This document shows, one piece after another, positions 10,931-20,197 of a DNA stretch of 48,030 nt. Below the pieces are notes generated by a model. That model did no database searches. It was not told the DNA's origin and saw nothing but the letters and a program-made list of their open reading frames with translations. Source of the DNA: Candidatus Magasanikbacteria bacterium CG10_big_fil_rev_8_21_14_0_10_36_32. GTDB taxonomy: Bacteria > Patescibacteriota > Patescibacteriia > Magasanikbacterales > GWA2-37-8. The translations under genes were made by a program, and so were the position numbers. Position 1 is the stretch's first letter. Every line of letters begins with the position of its first letter. The stretch covers positions 71,534-119,563 of the forward strand of contig PFBV01000005.1 in the NCBI GenBank assembly GCA_002778465.1. Direction: 5' to 3'.

Positions 10931-12034
10931 ATGATTCCTCCGCATTTACCAGCCCCATCAAGTAAAATTAAAAATCATGAGTTTTTGAAAAGGATGAAAT
11001 TTTTAGCGGTGATTATTGGTTTTGGTTTAATAACTGGCGGTGCAAGCGCCATGATGGTTTTTGGTTGGTTATGGCCTTATTATGGCAGTAGTAACGGTAT
11101 TGAGTATCAACAAACTGACAACAATGTAAATTTTACCCAACCTGATCCGATGATTTTTAAAGAGGTCGGAGAAAGAGTTTATTCGATTTTTTCAGAATTG
11201 TCATCTTTTGATCAAGTTAGTTATTTAAATCAAAAAAATAAAATGGGTGAGGCAGCGGCGGTCGGGTCGGATGGTTGGCTGGTGATGTTTTTAAAAGATA
11301 AAAAAACTTTTAATAATTATAAAAAATGGCGTGCTTTAAGTTATGATAATATTCTCTATAAAACCGATATCGCGCTTTATGATAATTATACCAGATTAGC
11401 TTATTTTAAAATTTCTTTAGCCAGTGTCACTAGTACCAGTGAACAAAGTGAATTACAAATGAAGGTGGTTGGATTTGCTGAAAATATAAATTCCGGTGAA
11501 AATTTAGAAGCGTTTGTTAATAATAATTGGCATAAAACTCAAGCAGGAGAATTATGGCGGGGAGTTTTTAGTGATATCCATTTAGATTCAGCAATTAATT
11601 ACGCTTATGATTTATCCGGTGGTTCGTTGAAACTGGGTACTTTGGTGATGAATGCCCGTGGGAGATTGGCTGGTTTTGTGGTTGAAAATAATCGTTTATT
11701 GCCATGTAGCGCTGTTACCAGAGTTTTGCCAAAAGTTTTAAATCAGAAGAAAATAATTTATCCGTCTTTTGGTGTAGCTGGTTGGTTTAGTGACGAACAG
11801 CCGATTATTTTAGCCGATAAAAATATTAGCGGATTTGCTGTATATGATGTTTGGTCAAGAAGTTCTATTTTGCAACGGGGTGATATTCTTTTAGAAATTA
11901 ATGGACAAACGGTTAAAGATGAGAATTTGTGGTATAATTTAGGTAACGATTTGGTACATTTGAAAATTTTGCGTCGCGGACAGACATTAGAGAAAGATGC
12001 GAAATTATTGTCGGCTGGTCCCTTGTCGTACTAA
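10931..12034 (+). CDS. Membrane-anchored HtrA/trypsin-like protein with PDZ domain, probably catalytically dead
   Basis: N-terminal TM, VGSDGWLV, TDIALYD, DLSGGSL, C-terminal PDZ-like (RGDILLEINGQTVKD). Confidence 0.7.
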   Translation: MIPPHLPAPSSKIKNHEFLKRMKFLAVIIGFGLITGGASAMMVFGWLWPYYGSSNGIEYQQTDNNVNFTQPDPMIFKEVGERVYSIFSELSSFDQVSYLNQKNKMGEAAAVGSDGWLVMFLKDKKTFNNYKKWRALSYDNILYKTDIALYDNYTRLAYFKISLASVTSTSEQSELQMKVVGFAENINSGENLEAFVNNNWHKTQAGELWRGVFSDIHLDSAINYAYDLSGGSLKLGTLVMNARGRLAGFVVENNRLLPCSAVTRVLPKVLNQKKIIYPSFGVAGWFSDEQPIILADKNISGFAVYDVWSRSSILQRGDILLEINGQTVKDENLWYNLGNDLVHLKILRRGQTLEKDAKLLSAGPLSY

Positions 12035-12069
12035 AATTTATAAGCTTATTAATTTATTAACTAAAATAT

Positions 12070-12684
12070 ATGTGGTCGGTTATTTTAAAAAAGTATAAAA
12101 TTATTGTTTTATTTTGTGTGGCCGGTGGAATGATGTTTGGATTATTGAGTTTATTGTTACCAAAACAGTATAGTGCCGAAAGTCAGCTGTATGTGATGAC
12201 TGATGGACGTGGTGGTATGGCGGAGGTGGTTTCAATTCAATCTGTTAAATATTTAACTAAAAGTTTAAAGTATTTAATTACTACATCTGATTTTTCTAAA
12301 AAAGTGATTGATGGTCCGGATGCTAATTTTGATCGTGAACGCTGGATTGGTTTGGATGAACGGACACAGCGTTATATGTGGAAGAGGAATGTTCAGCCTT
12401 GTTTAAAAGAAGGAACAGGTATAATTCGTTTAAAAGTTTATAGTGAAAACAAAGCCGACGCTTTGGTATTTTCACAAGCGGTGACCCAAACAGTCATTCA
12501 GAGAGGTTTTGAATATTTAGGTGAAGGAGTGGTGGTAAAAGTTGTTAGTGAATCAATAGTTTCCAAATGGCCGGCTCGGCCGTGTTATGGTTGTAATATA
12601 TTTCTAGGATTTTTGATTGGTGGTTTATTAAGTTTGGTTTGGATTATTCGCCGGCATTCAAAACGACATTTCTTTTTTAACTAA
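12070..12684 (+). CDS. Wzz/YveK-type chain-length determinant-like protein
   Basis: Two TMs flanking soluble domain; LLPKQYSAESQLYV motif. Confidence 0.7.
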   Translation: MWSVILKKYKIIVLFCVAGGMMFGLLSLLLPKQYSAESQLYVMTDGRGGMAEVVSIQSVKYLTKSLKYLITTSDFSKKVIDGPDANFDRERWIGLDERTQRYMWKRNVQPCLKEGTGIIRLKVYSENKADALVFSQAVTQTVIQRGFEYLGEGVVVKVVSESIVSKWPARPCYGCNIFLGFLIGGLLSLVWIIRRHSKRHFFFN

Positions 12685-12710
12685 AAAAATAATTAAAAAA
12701 TCAAAAATTA

Positions 12711-12737
12711 AAAAACCCCGAACGAATCGGGGTTTTT
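12711..12737 (-). terminator. Terminator of cassette C (bidirectional)
   Basis: AAAAACCCCGA ACGAA TCGGGGTTTTT. Confidence 0.8.
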
Positions 12738-12742
12738 GGTTT

Positions 12743-12749
12743 AAAGAAC
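12743..12749 (-). promoter_or_regulatory. boxA-like GTTCTTT(AAAC), 3' copy of cassette C
   Basis: Between stop codon and terminator. Confidence 0.6.
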
Positions 12750-12759
12750 GGAAGTTAAT

Positions 12760-13581
12760 TTACTCGGCCAACTTGGCCATCTTTCGGAAAGCGAGCTTTT
12801 GCAGGTCGCTTCCGGCCGGTGCGAATTTATAGACCCATTTCCAGTCGTAGTAATCCTCGGCTGTCTGGGACATTTTGATTAGCACCATTTGGAAAGTTTT
12901 TTGACTGTTTTTGCCATCTTCGTAATATGTTTTTATGGCAATATCAAGCCAGTTGTCGAATGATGGGGTCAGTTTGTTCAGCTTCTCGAGCGCCAGCGGA
13001 CGGTAGTAAGTGTTGTCGGTGTCGCTTGGGGGTGACATTTTAAACACCCATGTCCAGTCGTCGGTGGTAACGGCTACATCCGACATTTGGTACAGTGAAG
13101 TGAAAAACATGTCTTCATCGTCGTAGCGTGAAGCAAGAGTTACATGGAACCAACTGTGAAAATCACCGGATACATCGGCCATATCAAACATTTTTAGTCT
13201 GGCGGCATTGGCCAGCGCGGTGTCATTCGTTCTGCTGGCGAGCAGATATGCTTCAATAAATTCGTCGGAGATAACTGCCAGACCGAACATTTTGTGAGCG
13301 ACGGTGTTTTCAAGGTCGCCACCCCAATTGGCGCAAATGCCGACTTGATCCCAGTCGTCAAACGATTTGGCCGTCTTGGCCATTTCCACAGCTGCGGCGT
13401 GTCTCACGGATTCGTTGCTACTGCTGTGGCAAATATTGTTGTAGTTTTCGAAATTTGCCGGCGGTTCATTGACTTCGACGGCGAGGTTATTTTCGCCGCC
13501 CAACGACGGATTGCATCCGTGGATCAGGAATGACATCATGAAAAAAACCAGAATGGTGAACATTACGTAAAAACGAGTCAT
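12760..13581 (-). CDS. Cassette C: lipoprotein with imperfect ~32-35 aa helical-type repeats
   Basis: Signal peptide with lipobox-like FLIHGC; repeated pattern A..KM..(L/M)A..(F/Y)DDW..V; SD AAAGGAGG. Confidence 0.85.
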   Translation of the reverse strand: MTRFYVMFTILVFFMMSFLIHGCNPSLGGENNLAVEVNEPPANFENYNNICHSSSNESVRHAAAVEMAKTAKSFDDWDQVGICANWGGDLENTVAHKMFGLAVISDEFIEAYLLASRTNDTALANAARLKMFDMADVSGDFHSWFHVTLASRYDDEDMFFTSLYQMSDVAVTTDDWTWVFKMSPPSDTDNTYYRPLALEKLNKLTPSFDNWLDIAIKTYYEDGKNSQKTFQMVLIKMSQTAEDYYDWKWVYKFAPAGSDLQKLAFRKMAKLAE

Positions 13582-13627
13582 TATGACCTCCTTTTGGCTC
13601 CGCCTTTGTGGTGGATAGCCGATTGTT

Positions 13628-13634
13628 AAAGAAC
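13628..13634 (-). promoter_or_regulatory. boxA-like GTTCTTTAACAAT, 5' copy of cassette C
   Basis: One mismatch to E. coli rrn boxA GCTCTTTAACAAT; starts 9 nt downstream of -10. Confidence 0.65.
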
Positions 13635-13642
13635 TTATGTTG

Positions 13643-13670
13643 ATTATACGCTTTTTTTTTATTTTGTCAA
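13643..13670 (-). promoter_or_regulatory. Promoter of cassette C
   Basis: TTGACA-16-TATAAT on minus strand. Confidence 0.8.
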
Positions 13671-13740
13671 TTGTTGACTGTATATAAAAACCTTTCGAAA
13701 AATTGGGAAGTGAGGTATTTAATATAAATTTAAGTTATGA

Positions 13741-14628
13741 TTATTTTCCTGTAAATAAACAGACGATTGTTTCGCCCAGTGGCCATTTTTTATGGTCAGC
13801 TTGAATTAAACCGGCCAAAGAAAGAATGCTGTTAGGAGAAGGGGAATCTTTTTGATTGGTTTTTTTGTAAATTTTAAGTGCTTCTTTTATTTCTTTATTA
13901 TTAACAACCCAGGCGTTGCCACGACTTTTTTTTGCGGCCTCGGTGACTGTTTTTGTTCGATGGGCGATTTTGTCTACAATCGCCGATGCTAAACTTAATG
14001 TTTTTACGGTTGGTCGAATTTTTTGTTCCATAGCGTCTGCCAACGGATGACAGGCGTCAGTTTGAACAATGTGAATTTGCGGATTAATTTTTAATTTTTT
14101 AAAACCACGGTAAAGTCCTTCGGCGGTCGTACCGCTTGAAGTCGGAATAAAAACAGCTGACAAATTTTTTATTGTTGCGAGTTCTTTTGCTAATTGTTCA
14201 TATCCGATTAATGAACTATTGTCTGTTGATTGGCGTAAATTTTTTGCCATTTTATTTTTTTCCATTTGAAATGCTTGTTGTTTCGGATTGTTAGTTTGTT
14301 TTAGAAAAATATTTTTGTCTAATAATTTTTTTATTATTTTTTTCTTTTCTAAATCTATCTTTTTACCGATAAAAATTGTTAAGGTTAGTTTATTCTTAGT
14401 TTTTTTATTGTATTTTTTTATCGATTGAGCGGCGGCAATGGCGGCGTTACCAGAAGATGAAATAACAAAATTACGCCAGCCGGATTTTATATGGTAGGCA
14501 ACCATTATTGGTAGGGAGCGTCCTTTGTGAGAACCTAATGGGTGTTTATCTTCTCGTTTGATATATAAATCAGCCTTTAATTTTAAAGTTTTTTTAAGTT
14601 TGTTGTTTTTTTCTTGGGGAGTTATCAT
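13741..14628 (-). CDS. PLP-dependent fold-type-II enzyme (threonine synthase/dehydratase-like)
   Basis: YIKREDKHPLGSHKGRSLP and SSSGNAAIAAA PLP-binding motifs; SSGTTAEGLYRG. Confidence 0.8.
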   Translation of the reverse strand: MITPQEKNNKLKKTLKLKADLYIKREDKHPLGSHKGRSLPIMVAYHIKSGWRNFVISSSGNAAIAAAQSIKKYNKKTKNKLTLTIFIGKKIDLEKKKIIKKLLDKNIFLKQTNNPKQQAFQMEKNKMAKNLRQSTDNSSLIGYEQLAKELATIKNLSAVFIPTSSGTTAEGLYRGFKKLKINPQIHIVQTDACHPLADAMEQKIRPTVKTLSLASAIVDKIAHRTKTVTEAAKKSRGNAWVVNNKEIKEALKIYKKTNQKDSPSPNSILSLAGLIQADHKKWPLGETIVCLFTGK

Positions 14629-14632
14629 AACT

Positions 14633-14661
14633 TGACCTAATTTATATTTTATTCTATAATA
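14633..14661 (+). promoter_or_regulatory. Promoter of LysW-like gene
   Basis: TTGACC-17-TATAAT. Confidence 0.7.
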
Positions 14662-14697
14662 CTTTCACTATTTAAGTAATATTTTAATATTAATTTT

Positions 14698-14862
14698 ATG
14701 AAATTGATTTGTCCAGAATGTAAAAATGAAGTTGGTTTATCTTCTTATCCTAATTTAGCTGAAAATCATGTGATTGAATGTAATTTTTGCGGTATTACTT
14801 TAATGGTTAAAAAAATTGAAAATGATATTGTTGAGGCAGAGGTGGTTGATGAAGGAAAATAG
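14698..14862 (+). CDS. Small zinc-ribbon LysW-like protein, 54 aa (below the ORF-track cutoff)
   Basis: MKLICPECKNEVGLSSYPNLAENHVIECNFCGITLMVKKIENDIVEAEVVDEGK; CPxC...CxxC; upstream promoter. Confidence 0.75.
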   Translation: MKLICPECKNEVGLSSYPNLAENHVIECNFCGITLMVKKIENDIVEAEVVDEGK

Positions 14863-16242
14863 TTAATTTATCAATGATTCTATCATTCCACGAAAACCAT
14901 GACTGCCGAGAAAAATTACCGCGTCATTTGAAGATAATTTTTCTTTTAAATAATTAATTAATTCTTTATCGTTTTCAATGTATTTAGTTGTTTGATTAGT
15001 TTGAGAGATAATTTTTGCCAATCTAGCGCCGTCCAAGACGGCGTTTTTGTTTTCCGTGTCAATTTTAATTTTTGTTAGACGGGGAATAATGACTTCATCG
15101 GCATTGTTGAAAGCATTATTATATTGTGGCGCGGCATTGATTTGGCGGTTGCCGGTATTTGGTTCAAAAATGGCATAAATTTTTCCGGTAAATATTTTTT
15201 TTAAAGTAGATAAAGCCGATTTCGCTTTAGTTGGGGAGTGGGCAATGTCGTCAAAAATAAATGCGCCGTTAATTTCGCCTCGTTTTTCTAAACGGCGTTT
15301 AATTCCTTTAAATTCGGCGATAGCTTCAATAATCAATTCTGGTTGAATTCCAATTTCTTTGGCCATGGCGAAAACGCCGCAAATATTTTCCGCCATATAT
15401 TCGCCAAGCATGGGAGATTTTATTGAGTAAATTTCGAGGTTATGTTTAATTTTAAATTGAATGCCATTTTTATTCATTAAAATATTGTTGTAGCAGTAGT
15501 CGTTTTTATCTGTTTTTCCGTATGTTTTTAGTGGCGCAACCGGTTTATTTAAAGACAAAAGTTTTTGAATATTTTGGTCGTCAGTACAGGTTACCACAAT
15601 TCCAGACGGTGGAATCATGGCTAATAATTTTTCAAATGCTTCGTAATAACTTTTTTCAGTTGGATATACATCTAAATGATCCCATGATAATCCAGTTAAA
15701 AGAAGATGTGTTGGTTTATAAGAGAAAAATTTAGCGTTTAAATTATCTTGGCTGGTTTTATATTCATCACCTTCCATTATTGACCAGTCACCGCCATCAT
15801 CGCCGGCACTAATTGATAAGTTGGTACATAAACCGCCGAACATATAAGCTGGTTTGAAATTGGCTTTGATTAAAATCCATGATAATAAAGCGGCGGTGGA
15901 TGTTTTTCCATAAGTGCCAGCACAAACAATAGAATTTTTTCTTATTAGATTTTGTGATATAAGTTCCGGATATGAGAGGTGAGGAATTTTTTCATTGTTG
16001 ACCTTTAGCCGTTCGGGATTTTCTGAGCCGGCCACATTTCCAACTACGACTAAATCCGGCGTTCTCATTTTTTCAGGATGCCAGCCGGGATAAAATTCAA
16101 TTTTATGTTCTTGCAGATGTGTTGAAATTGGTGGATAAAATCCAACATCAGAGCCGGTCACTTTCCAACCCTTTTTTTTCCAGAGTATAGCCAGCGCGCT
16201 CATTCCTACGCCGCAGATTCCGATGAAGTGAATGTGTTTCAT
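14863..16242 (-). CDS. mpl: Mur ligase, Mpl/MurC-like
   Basis: HFIGICGVGMSALAIL, GTYGKTSTAALLSWIL, MEGDEYKTS, FDDIAHSPTKAK. Confidence 0.8.
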   Translation of the reverse strand: MKHIHFIGICGVGMSALAILWKKKGWKVTGSDVGFYPPISTHLQEHKIEFYPGWHPEKMRTPDLVVVGNVAGSENPERLKVNNEKIPHLSYPELISQNLIRKNSIVCAGTYGKTSTAALLSWILIKANFKPAYMFGGLCTNLSISAGDDGGDWSIMEGDEYKTSQDNLNAKFFSYKPTHLLLTGLSWDHLDVYPTEKSYYEAFEKLLAMIPPSGIVVTCTDDQNIQKLLSLNKPVAPLKTYGKTDKNDYCYNNILMNKNGIQFKIKHNLEIYSIKSPMLGEYMAENICGVFAMAKEIGIQPELIIEAIAEFKGIKRRLEKRGEINGAFIFDDIAHSPTKAKSALSTLKKIFTGKIYAIFEPNTGNRQINAAPQYNNAFNNADEVIIPRLTKIKIDTENKNAVLDGARLAKIISQTNQTTKYIENDKELINYLKEKLSSNDAVIFLGSHGFRGMIESLIN

Positions 16243-16257
16243 AAATAAATCAGTTGT

Positions 16258-16905
16258 TTATTTTAAAACATTTTTTAACTCATCAATATCCGTCTGCCAA
16301 TTTTTTTTATCAAACCATTCAAATCCGTTGAATTGGGTTTTGTAAATTGCTGCTGAATCTTTTGCACTGCCAAGGCAAACGAATTTTTTTCCATTTTCTT
16401 TCGCCCAGACAATTGCCTTGGTCATCATGCCGATTCCCAAATTGGCAATGTTGGCTTCCAAATCATAAAAAGGATAAGTGTAATGCAAACAATCGGCGCC
16501 GGCATAGCAGATGCAATAGCCAACAATTTTTTCATTGATTGAATATTTTAAAAGCAAATTGAAATTACTTTCTTCGGTCAAAAGTTCTTTAATTTTGTTG
16601 GCGGAAAAAGTTTTTTCGCCGAATTTGGCGGAATAATAATCATGTCCGAGTTTGTGTATCCGCCAGTCATAATCCGGATGGGGGAGTTTGATGATTTCCA
16701 TTTTAACATCTTCAGTTTTCCGCAATACCCGGCGGTTTTCGCTGGACAATTCAAAATCATTTAAATTAATCCGGACGCTCCGGGTCTGGTTCATTATTCC
16801 TTTTCCCACACGTGTAAAAACATAGCCATGTTCATACATATCATTGACATTTTTTTCAGAAAAATCATTTATTATTTTTTTGTTCCAAGATAAATAATTG
16901 CTCAT
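16258..16905 (-). CDS. GNAT/FemX-like acyltransferase family protein
   Basis: C-terminal LGIGMMTKAIVWAKENGKKFVCLGSAKDSAAIYKTQFNGFEWF; operon context. Confidence 0.5.
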   Translation of the reverse strand: MSNYLSWNKKIINDFSEKNVNDMYEHGYVFTRVGKGIMNQTRSVRINLNDFELSSENRRVLRKTEDVKMEIIKLPHPDYDWRIHKLGHDYYSAKFGEKTFSANKIKELLTEESNFNLLLKYSINEKIVGYCICYAGADCLHYTYPFYDLEANIANLGIGMMTKAIVWAKENGKKFVCLGSAKDSAAIYKTQFNGFEWFDKKNWQTDIDELKNVLK

Positions 16906-16911
16906 ATTAAA

Positions 16912-18045
16912 TTAATGGAAGGATAGCCATACGGCGACAAAAACAAAAAAAGCATGAATTAACCAAAAACGCATAACAATTTTTTCTTCACTCCAACCGT
17001 GAAATTCAAAATGATGATGTAGCGGAGCCATCTTGAAAAATCGACGACCAAACACGCGGCGGAAAAAAACTTGAATGACAACTGAAAAAGCTTCTAAATA
17101 AAAAATAAAACCAATAATAGGAAGCAGTATAGTTTTGTTGATAGCAATAACATTAATAGCCAACAAAGCACCTAAACCTAGCGAGCCGACATCTCCCATC
17201 TGAAAACGCGCCGGTTTAATGTTAAAATATGTATAAGCAATTAAAGTGCCAACTACAGTGGCGTTTAATAGAGTAAAAGCAACTCGTCCCTCAATCCAAC
17301 TGATAAGTGTTAATCCTAAGAATGTGAACAATAAAGAACCACCAGCCAAACCATCTAGTCCGTCGGCAATATTAACCGCATTGGCTGTAAACATAACTAA
17401 TAGAATAACCAGCGGAATAATTAGCCAGCCGAGATTTATTTGACCATCATACGGAACCCACAAAGAACGCCAATCGCCTCCGAGTTTTGCATAAATCCAC
17501 CAAGCAGTGACACTTCCCGCCAAGAGTTGAAAAAATAATTTTTCATGGACCAAAACGCCGCGGCCAGGATGAGAACCAAAAGCCCCAATAAAATTTTTTA
17601 AATAAGTTAATGGTAAAGTTATTTTATACCACAAACGGGTTTGCCAAGATTTATGAATACGCATTAAAGTTTTTACATGTTCTATGGAACGAAATCGTCT
17701 TTTTTTGCCAAAAATATTAAGCAAATCGTCAGCTGCTCCCAACATAGCGGAAATTCCCATTACACCGATTGGTACAAAAGTATATTTTCTTTCCCAGTTA
17801 AAAATTAAAGTTATGATGGTAACAACAAAAATTACCAATATTCCACCCATGATAGGCGTACCTATTTTTGAAGAACGTTCACTGCTACGCAGAGTGAAAT
17901 CAAATTCGTTGCGTCGTGTAATATTAAGTTTGTATAGTAGTTTAATTAGTAAAGGAGCTAAAACAAAAGAACCGACAGTTGCGGACAATAGATAAATCAT
18001 AGCTTGTTCAAGTAGTTCCGGAGAAAATGGTTCACAAGACATCAT
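16912..18045 (-). CDS. mraY: Phospho-N-acetylmuramoyl-pentapeptide-transferase
   Basis: TPIMGGILV, NIADGLDGLAGG, GDVGSLGLG, APLHHHFE motifs. Confidence 0.95.
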   Translation of the reverse strand: MMSCEPFSPELLEQAMIYLLSATVGSFVLAPLLIKLLYKLNITRRNEFDFTLRSSERSSKIGTPIMGGILVIFVVTIITLIFNWERKYTFVPIGVMGISAMLGAADDLLNIFGKKRRFRSIEHVKTLMRIHKSWQTRLWYKITLPLTYLKNFIGAFGSHPGRGVLVHEKLFFQLLAGSVTAWWIYAKLGGDWRSLWVPYDGQINLGWLIIPLVILLVMFTANAVNIADGLDGLAGGSLLFTFLGLTLISWIEGRVAFTLLNATVVGTLIAYTYFNIKPARFQMGDVGSLGLGALLAINVIAINKTILLPIIGFIFYLEAFSVVIQVFFRRVFGRRFFKMAPLHHHFEFHGWSEEKIVMRFWLIHAFFVFVAVWLSFH

Positions 18046-18054
18046 AATATTTTT

Positions 18055-18873
18055 TTAAAGTTTAATTCTCCTGATTTCCAGTGTTTTCGCGTTTTTAGCT
18101 TCCAAAAAAGTTTCGTTAGCAATACCTGTTTGATTTTTTTCCAGCCATTGCTGTTCTAATAAATTTTTGGTTGGATTATTAATGATAATTTCTCCGCGTG
18201 TTATTCCGTGTCCATATTGTCCTTCACTTGACCATGCTCGGCTGTGGACATACCTTATTGTTTGTCCGTCGTTGTCGGTAATCAATAAAATGTGATTGCG
18301 GTTAAGTTTTGGACCAGTTTCCATCATTATTATTAAATCTGCCGGCATTATTTTTTGCCAATCAGTATTTTGTGTACCGTTGGCGATTAAAATTGTGTTG
18401 GAATCTTGAGAATAAGTTAACACTGACATATTTTCAATTGGCCGCAAATGATTAATTAATCGTCGAAAAAAGTTTTTATTTTCAAAATTGAAATGTCTGG
18501 CCAAATTAAAATTATTTGTTTCTTTAAAATGATTAATTAAAACATGACTGACAAATCCGGCGCAATCAATCCCCAGATTATTGTCAATCAAAAATCGTCT
18601 AATGCATTCGGTTACCGTTGCTGTTTCATTTTCTCCCCCCAAATGGCAATGTCCTGTATGATCAAAAATATCTTTGTGGTATTGAATTGAAAGTATTTTT
18701 GCTTCTTCAACAATTTCTTTTGGCGAACCGCGACCAATCAATCCACGAAGTTGTCCGCGACGATTAATGCGGGCATTATTAAAATAAGGACAACGTACGC
18801 CTTTAAGATCATCAAATGGCAGGTTAAAAAATTCATCAATTTTTTGTTCAGCTGCAGGTGAGAGCATATTCAT
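18055..18873 (-). CDS. NlpC/P60-like (CHAP/amidase-type) cysteine peptidase candidate
   Basis: LGIDCAGFVSHVL (Cys motif), RNHILLITD (His motif); in cell-wall operon. Confidence 0.55.
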   Translation of the reverse strand: MNMLSPAAEQKIDEFFNLPFDDLKGVRCPYFNNARINRRGQLRGLIGRGSPKEIVEEAKILSIQYHKDIFDHTGHCHLGGENETATVTECIRRFLIDNNLGIDCAGFVSHVLINHFKETNNFNLARHFNFENKNFFRRLINHLRPIENMSVLTYSQDSNTILIANGTQNTDWQKIMPADLIIMMETGPKLNRNHILLITDNDGQTIRYVHSRAWSSEGQYGHGITRGEIIINNPTKNLLEQQWLEKNQTGIANETFLEAKNAKTLEIRRIKL

Positions 18874-18915
18874 TTAAAGTTTACCTTATGATTTTAGATG
18901 ATAAACAGATTTTTT

Positions 18916-20145
18916 TCAATATTTTAAGGTTTTTATAAATTTTATCAGTTTTAAACCGCAATCATTAAATGTTTTGTGTTTTGACATAATTCCTTGGTCA
19001 GTCTGTATGCGTAAAAGGTCAGAATCGATTTTTTCATTTTGATATTGGATAAAATTGAAATTATTTTTTTTATTTATTTTTATTTTAGGTAAATGGTATA
19101 TATCGGCCGTAACGCGTTGAATTATTTGCGCGCCGTTGTTTATTTTTATCAGTTTTAAACCGTTTGAATTTAAATTTAATAAACTGGATAAATGCGCATC
19201 AAAAACAGTGATTGATTGTTTTTTGTCACGAACTCTTTGTTGCAATTGAGATTCGTAAGTAGTACTAGCTGGTTGGCGAGCATTAATTTCTATTAGATAA
19301 AGCCGTCCCGTTTTTGTTTCTAAGACAGCATCAATTCCGTATAATCCACGCCAACCATCTTTGGATAATTTTTTCCCAACTTCAATAGCTATTTTTTTAT
19401 ATTGTTTAATTTGCGCAGGTGTTAAAATTTTATCTGGCAAAAACCAGTCATTTCCCACTGTGGCAAATTTATTGTCAGTAAATGGTTTGAGGCCAGTGAT
19501 TTGATAATTGATATTTCCGGTCATTATTTTTTTGTTCCAGACGATGTTATTATTGGTAAACATTGGACCGTCAATAAATTTGCTCAGCCGCGCTTCTCGT
19601 TCGGGAAATTGTTTTTTAATTTTTGATAATTGGCGCGAGGAAGTGATTAAAATAGTTCCGCTGCCGGTATGAGAACGATTATATTGCAGAATGAATTTTG
19701 TTCCGGTCCAAGTAACATTTTTTAATTTGTCAATTTTTATTAATGGCAGGAATTTTTTTAAACTACCCAGCCAAAGTACTTGAGATATTTTTTCTTCTAC
19801 TTGAGCGGCCAGTATAGCTGGAGGGTTGAGTAATTGCCACTTGTGTTCTAAACAAATATTTTCAATTTGTATTGTGTTTTTAAAAACCATAACATAATCA
19901 CCGGCGGATATGTTTTCAGCCGTTTGCGGATGGGCGAGCATTTCGCGCGTATCTAGTGTTTTTTTTTCGCTAATCAAAATAATCCGCTTGTTTGTTTTGG
20001 CTATTTTTCGGGCAAAGCCGGTGGCGTTTGTTATGATAAAATAATCGGGTTGGTTTTGTTCCATTCCGAGGGCTCTTTCTAAATCACGGCAGATATAAAA
20101 AATCCGCCTTTTTTTTGCTTTTTTATGCGGGTTGTTTGCTTTCAT
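18916..20145 (-). CDS. ATP-grasp domain protein
   Basis: LYGIDAVLETKTGRLYLIEINARQPAST ATP-grasp metal/ATP motif. Confidence 0.75.
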   Translation of the reverse strand: MKANNPHKKAKKRRIFYICRDLERALGMEQNQPDYFIITNATGFARKIAKTNKRIILISEKKTLDTREMLAHPQTAENISAGDYVMVFKNTIQIENICLEHKWQLLNPPAILAAQVEEKISQVLWLGSLKKFLPLIKIDKLKNVTWTGTKFILQYNRSHTGSGTILITSSRQLSKIKKQFPEREARLSKFIDGPMFTNNNIVWNKKIMTGNINYQITGLKPFTDNKFATVGNDWFLPDKILTPAQIKQYKKIAIEVGKKLSKDGWRGLYGIDAVLETKTGRLYLIEINARQPASTTYESQLQQRVRDKKQSITVFDAHLSSLLNLNSNGLKLIKINNGAQIIQRVTADIYHLPKIKINKKNNFNFIQYQNEKIDSDLLRIQTDQGIMSKHKTFNDCGLKLIKFIKTLKY

Positions 20146-20197
20146 AAACTTTTTACTTTATAATGAATAATAACGGAAAAAAAGGATTTTGACAAGT

